A stretch of 6,521 nucleotides of DNA from positions 1-6,521 of the forward strand of contig DYCJ01000008.1 in assembly GCA_019418195.1 (NCBI GenBank), written 5' to 3'. Below, piece by piece: positions 6,032 through 6,521 of the stretch; the first letter of the stretch is position 1, and each line of letters opens with the position of its first letter. Made by a program: the position numbers and the translations under genes. This DNA is from Clostridiales bacterium (GTDB taxonomy: Bacteria; Bacillota; Clostridia; Lachnospirales; Lachnospiraceae). The notes under the pieces are model-generated. The model did not search any database. It was not told the origin of the DNA and saw nothing but the letters and a program-made list of their open reading frames with translations.

Positions 6032-6521
6032 TCATCCTTTCCAACTCCACTGATCTACATTATTGACAATCGACCATCCGTGTCCGTGGGGATGGATCTT
6101 CTGCTCCGCCACATTCAGACTGTCTCTCACCCAGTAGAGATGATCGATGTTGACAAGCCATACCCACGGAATGTCTCCGTCCTGTGTCACGCCTGTGATT
6201 CCGTCCCACTGTGCCTGCTGCCACAGCTTATAAGACTCTTCCAGATCATTGGATGCAAGGGCCTGATCCATATACGCGTCCACCGTGCTGTTGGAATACG
6301 GCGAATACTGTGCCGAATCCGTCCCTTCAATGGTGTGATAAATGTTGTAAAGTTCCATCGGAGTATGGGCTCCCCAGCCCCAGATCAGCGGATCCGAAAG
6401 GGCACGGTCATACGCCGTATCCCAGCCCACGCCCTCAAGGCTGCAGGATATTCCCAGTTCCCCGAGCTGATCTGCGAAATCCGCGGCAAGGGCCTGGCGT
6501 ACCGAATCCCCGGTAGAATAG
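6032..6521 (-). CDS. ABC solute-binding protein, family 5 (DppA/NikA/OppA type), C-terminal part
   Basis: The last 162 codons of an extracytoplasmic binding protein; the N-terminal two thirds lie beyond the right edge. The frame is open to the window end, so the GTG at 6430-6428 is internal and not a start. The visible part matches the C-terminal lobe of SBP_bac_5 proteins: Y-S-T-G-D-S-V-R-Q-A-L-A-x-D-F (1-15), G-W-D-x-x-Y (32-37), W-G-W-G-A-H-T-P (47-54), N-I-Y-H (59-62), and the late P-W-V-W-L-V-N segment (118-124). Near the end, H-P-H-G-H-G-W (143-149; bases 6094-6074) is rich in histidine. The gene ends in TGA at 6034-6032, directly touching the permease B start, so it is the first visible gene of the importer operon. 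Ligand is probably oligopeptide, nickel or a metal complex; the fragment cannot decide. Confidence 0.9.
   Translation of the reverse strand, partial: YSTGDSVRQALAADFADQLGELGISCSLEGVGWDTAYDRALSDPLIWGWGAHTPMELYNIYHTIEGTDSAQYSPYSNSTVDAYMDQALASNDLEESYKLWQQAQWDGITGVTQDGDIPWVWLVNIDHLYWVRDSLNVAEQKIHPHGHGWSIVNNVDQWSWKG
6036..6040 (-). promoter_or_regulatory. Ribosome binding site (AAAGG) deciding the permease B start
   Basis: The minus strand reads GGAAAGG-ATGA-TTG. The ATG at 6035-6033 looks like a start but is out of frame with the permease. The in-frame candidates are TTG at 6031 (4 bases away) and TTG at 6025 (10 bases away). Both fall inside or just past the binding-protein stop, so translational coupling is likely. 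Confidence 0.5.

Noticed and set aside
6032..6430. A complete 132-residue gene starting at the GTG at 6430
   Set aside because: The frame is open upstream to the window end, and the extra 30 codons match the same binding-protein family, so the GTG is internal.
1..6521. CRISPR array, tRNA/rRNA, insertion sequence, prophage or defence system
   Set aside because: No regularly spaced repeats, no transposase or integrase, and no RNA-gene signatures were seen. All coding capacity is explained by a transporter and a sugar catabolic operon.

Overview
The window looks like a chromosomal piece of a low-to-mid GC Gram-positive anaerobe, most likely a gut Clostridia/Lachnospiraceae-type bacterium. The reasons are strong AAGGAG-type ribosome binding sites, a lipobox signal peptide on the exported binding protein, tightly packed operons, and families typical of that group. 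This assignment is an inference from style, not a species identification. Every gene lies on the minus strand, so transcription runs from high to low coordinates.

Right-hand block (6521 to 2536): a peptide/nickel-type (Opp/Dpp/Nik) ABC importer in the order A-B-C-D-E. It holds the C-terminal part of a family-5 solute-binding protein (cut by the window edge), permease B, permease C, a full-length ATPase D with a C-terminal cysteine cluster, and an unusually short 201-residue ATPase E. Genes abut, overlap by ATGA, or are 9 bases apart, and the unit ends in a strong intrinsic terminator whose stem starts inside the last codons of ATPase E. The substrate cannot be fixed from sequence: oligopeptide, nickel or a metal-chelator complex are all possible.

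Intergenic control region (2371 to 2565): very AT-rich. It holds that terminator, then a sigma-A-type promoter (TTGACA, 17-base spacer, TAGAAT) for the left-hand operon. Two identical inverted-repeat sites (ATCGTTTTCGAT) lie 96 bases apart, one on the predicted transcription start and one about 90 bases upstream. This looks like a repressor-controlled sugar operon, possibly with DNA looping.

Left-hand block (2370 to 1): a deoxy-sugar catabolic operon. It holds a rhamnulokinase-like FGGY kinase, a FucA-type class II aldolase, and the first 34 codons of a secreted lipoprotein, plausibly the binding protein of a cognate sugar importer. The expected chemistry is phosphorylation of a ketose (L-rhamnulose, L-fuculose or similar) at C1. 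Aldol cleavage then gives DHAP plus an aldehyde. No isomerase is present in the window.

Base composition differs sharply between the blocks (importer roughly 58% GC, sugar operon roughly 32-40% in sampled rows), so they probably have separate histories. I found no RNA genes, mobile elements, CRISPR arrays or defence system, and nothing that amounts to a clearly new system. The best lead is the paired-operator control region together with the unresolved sugar specificity of the kinase/aldolase pair.
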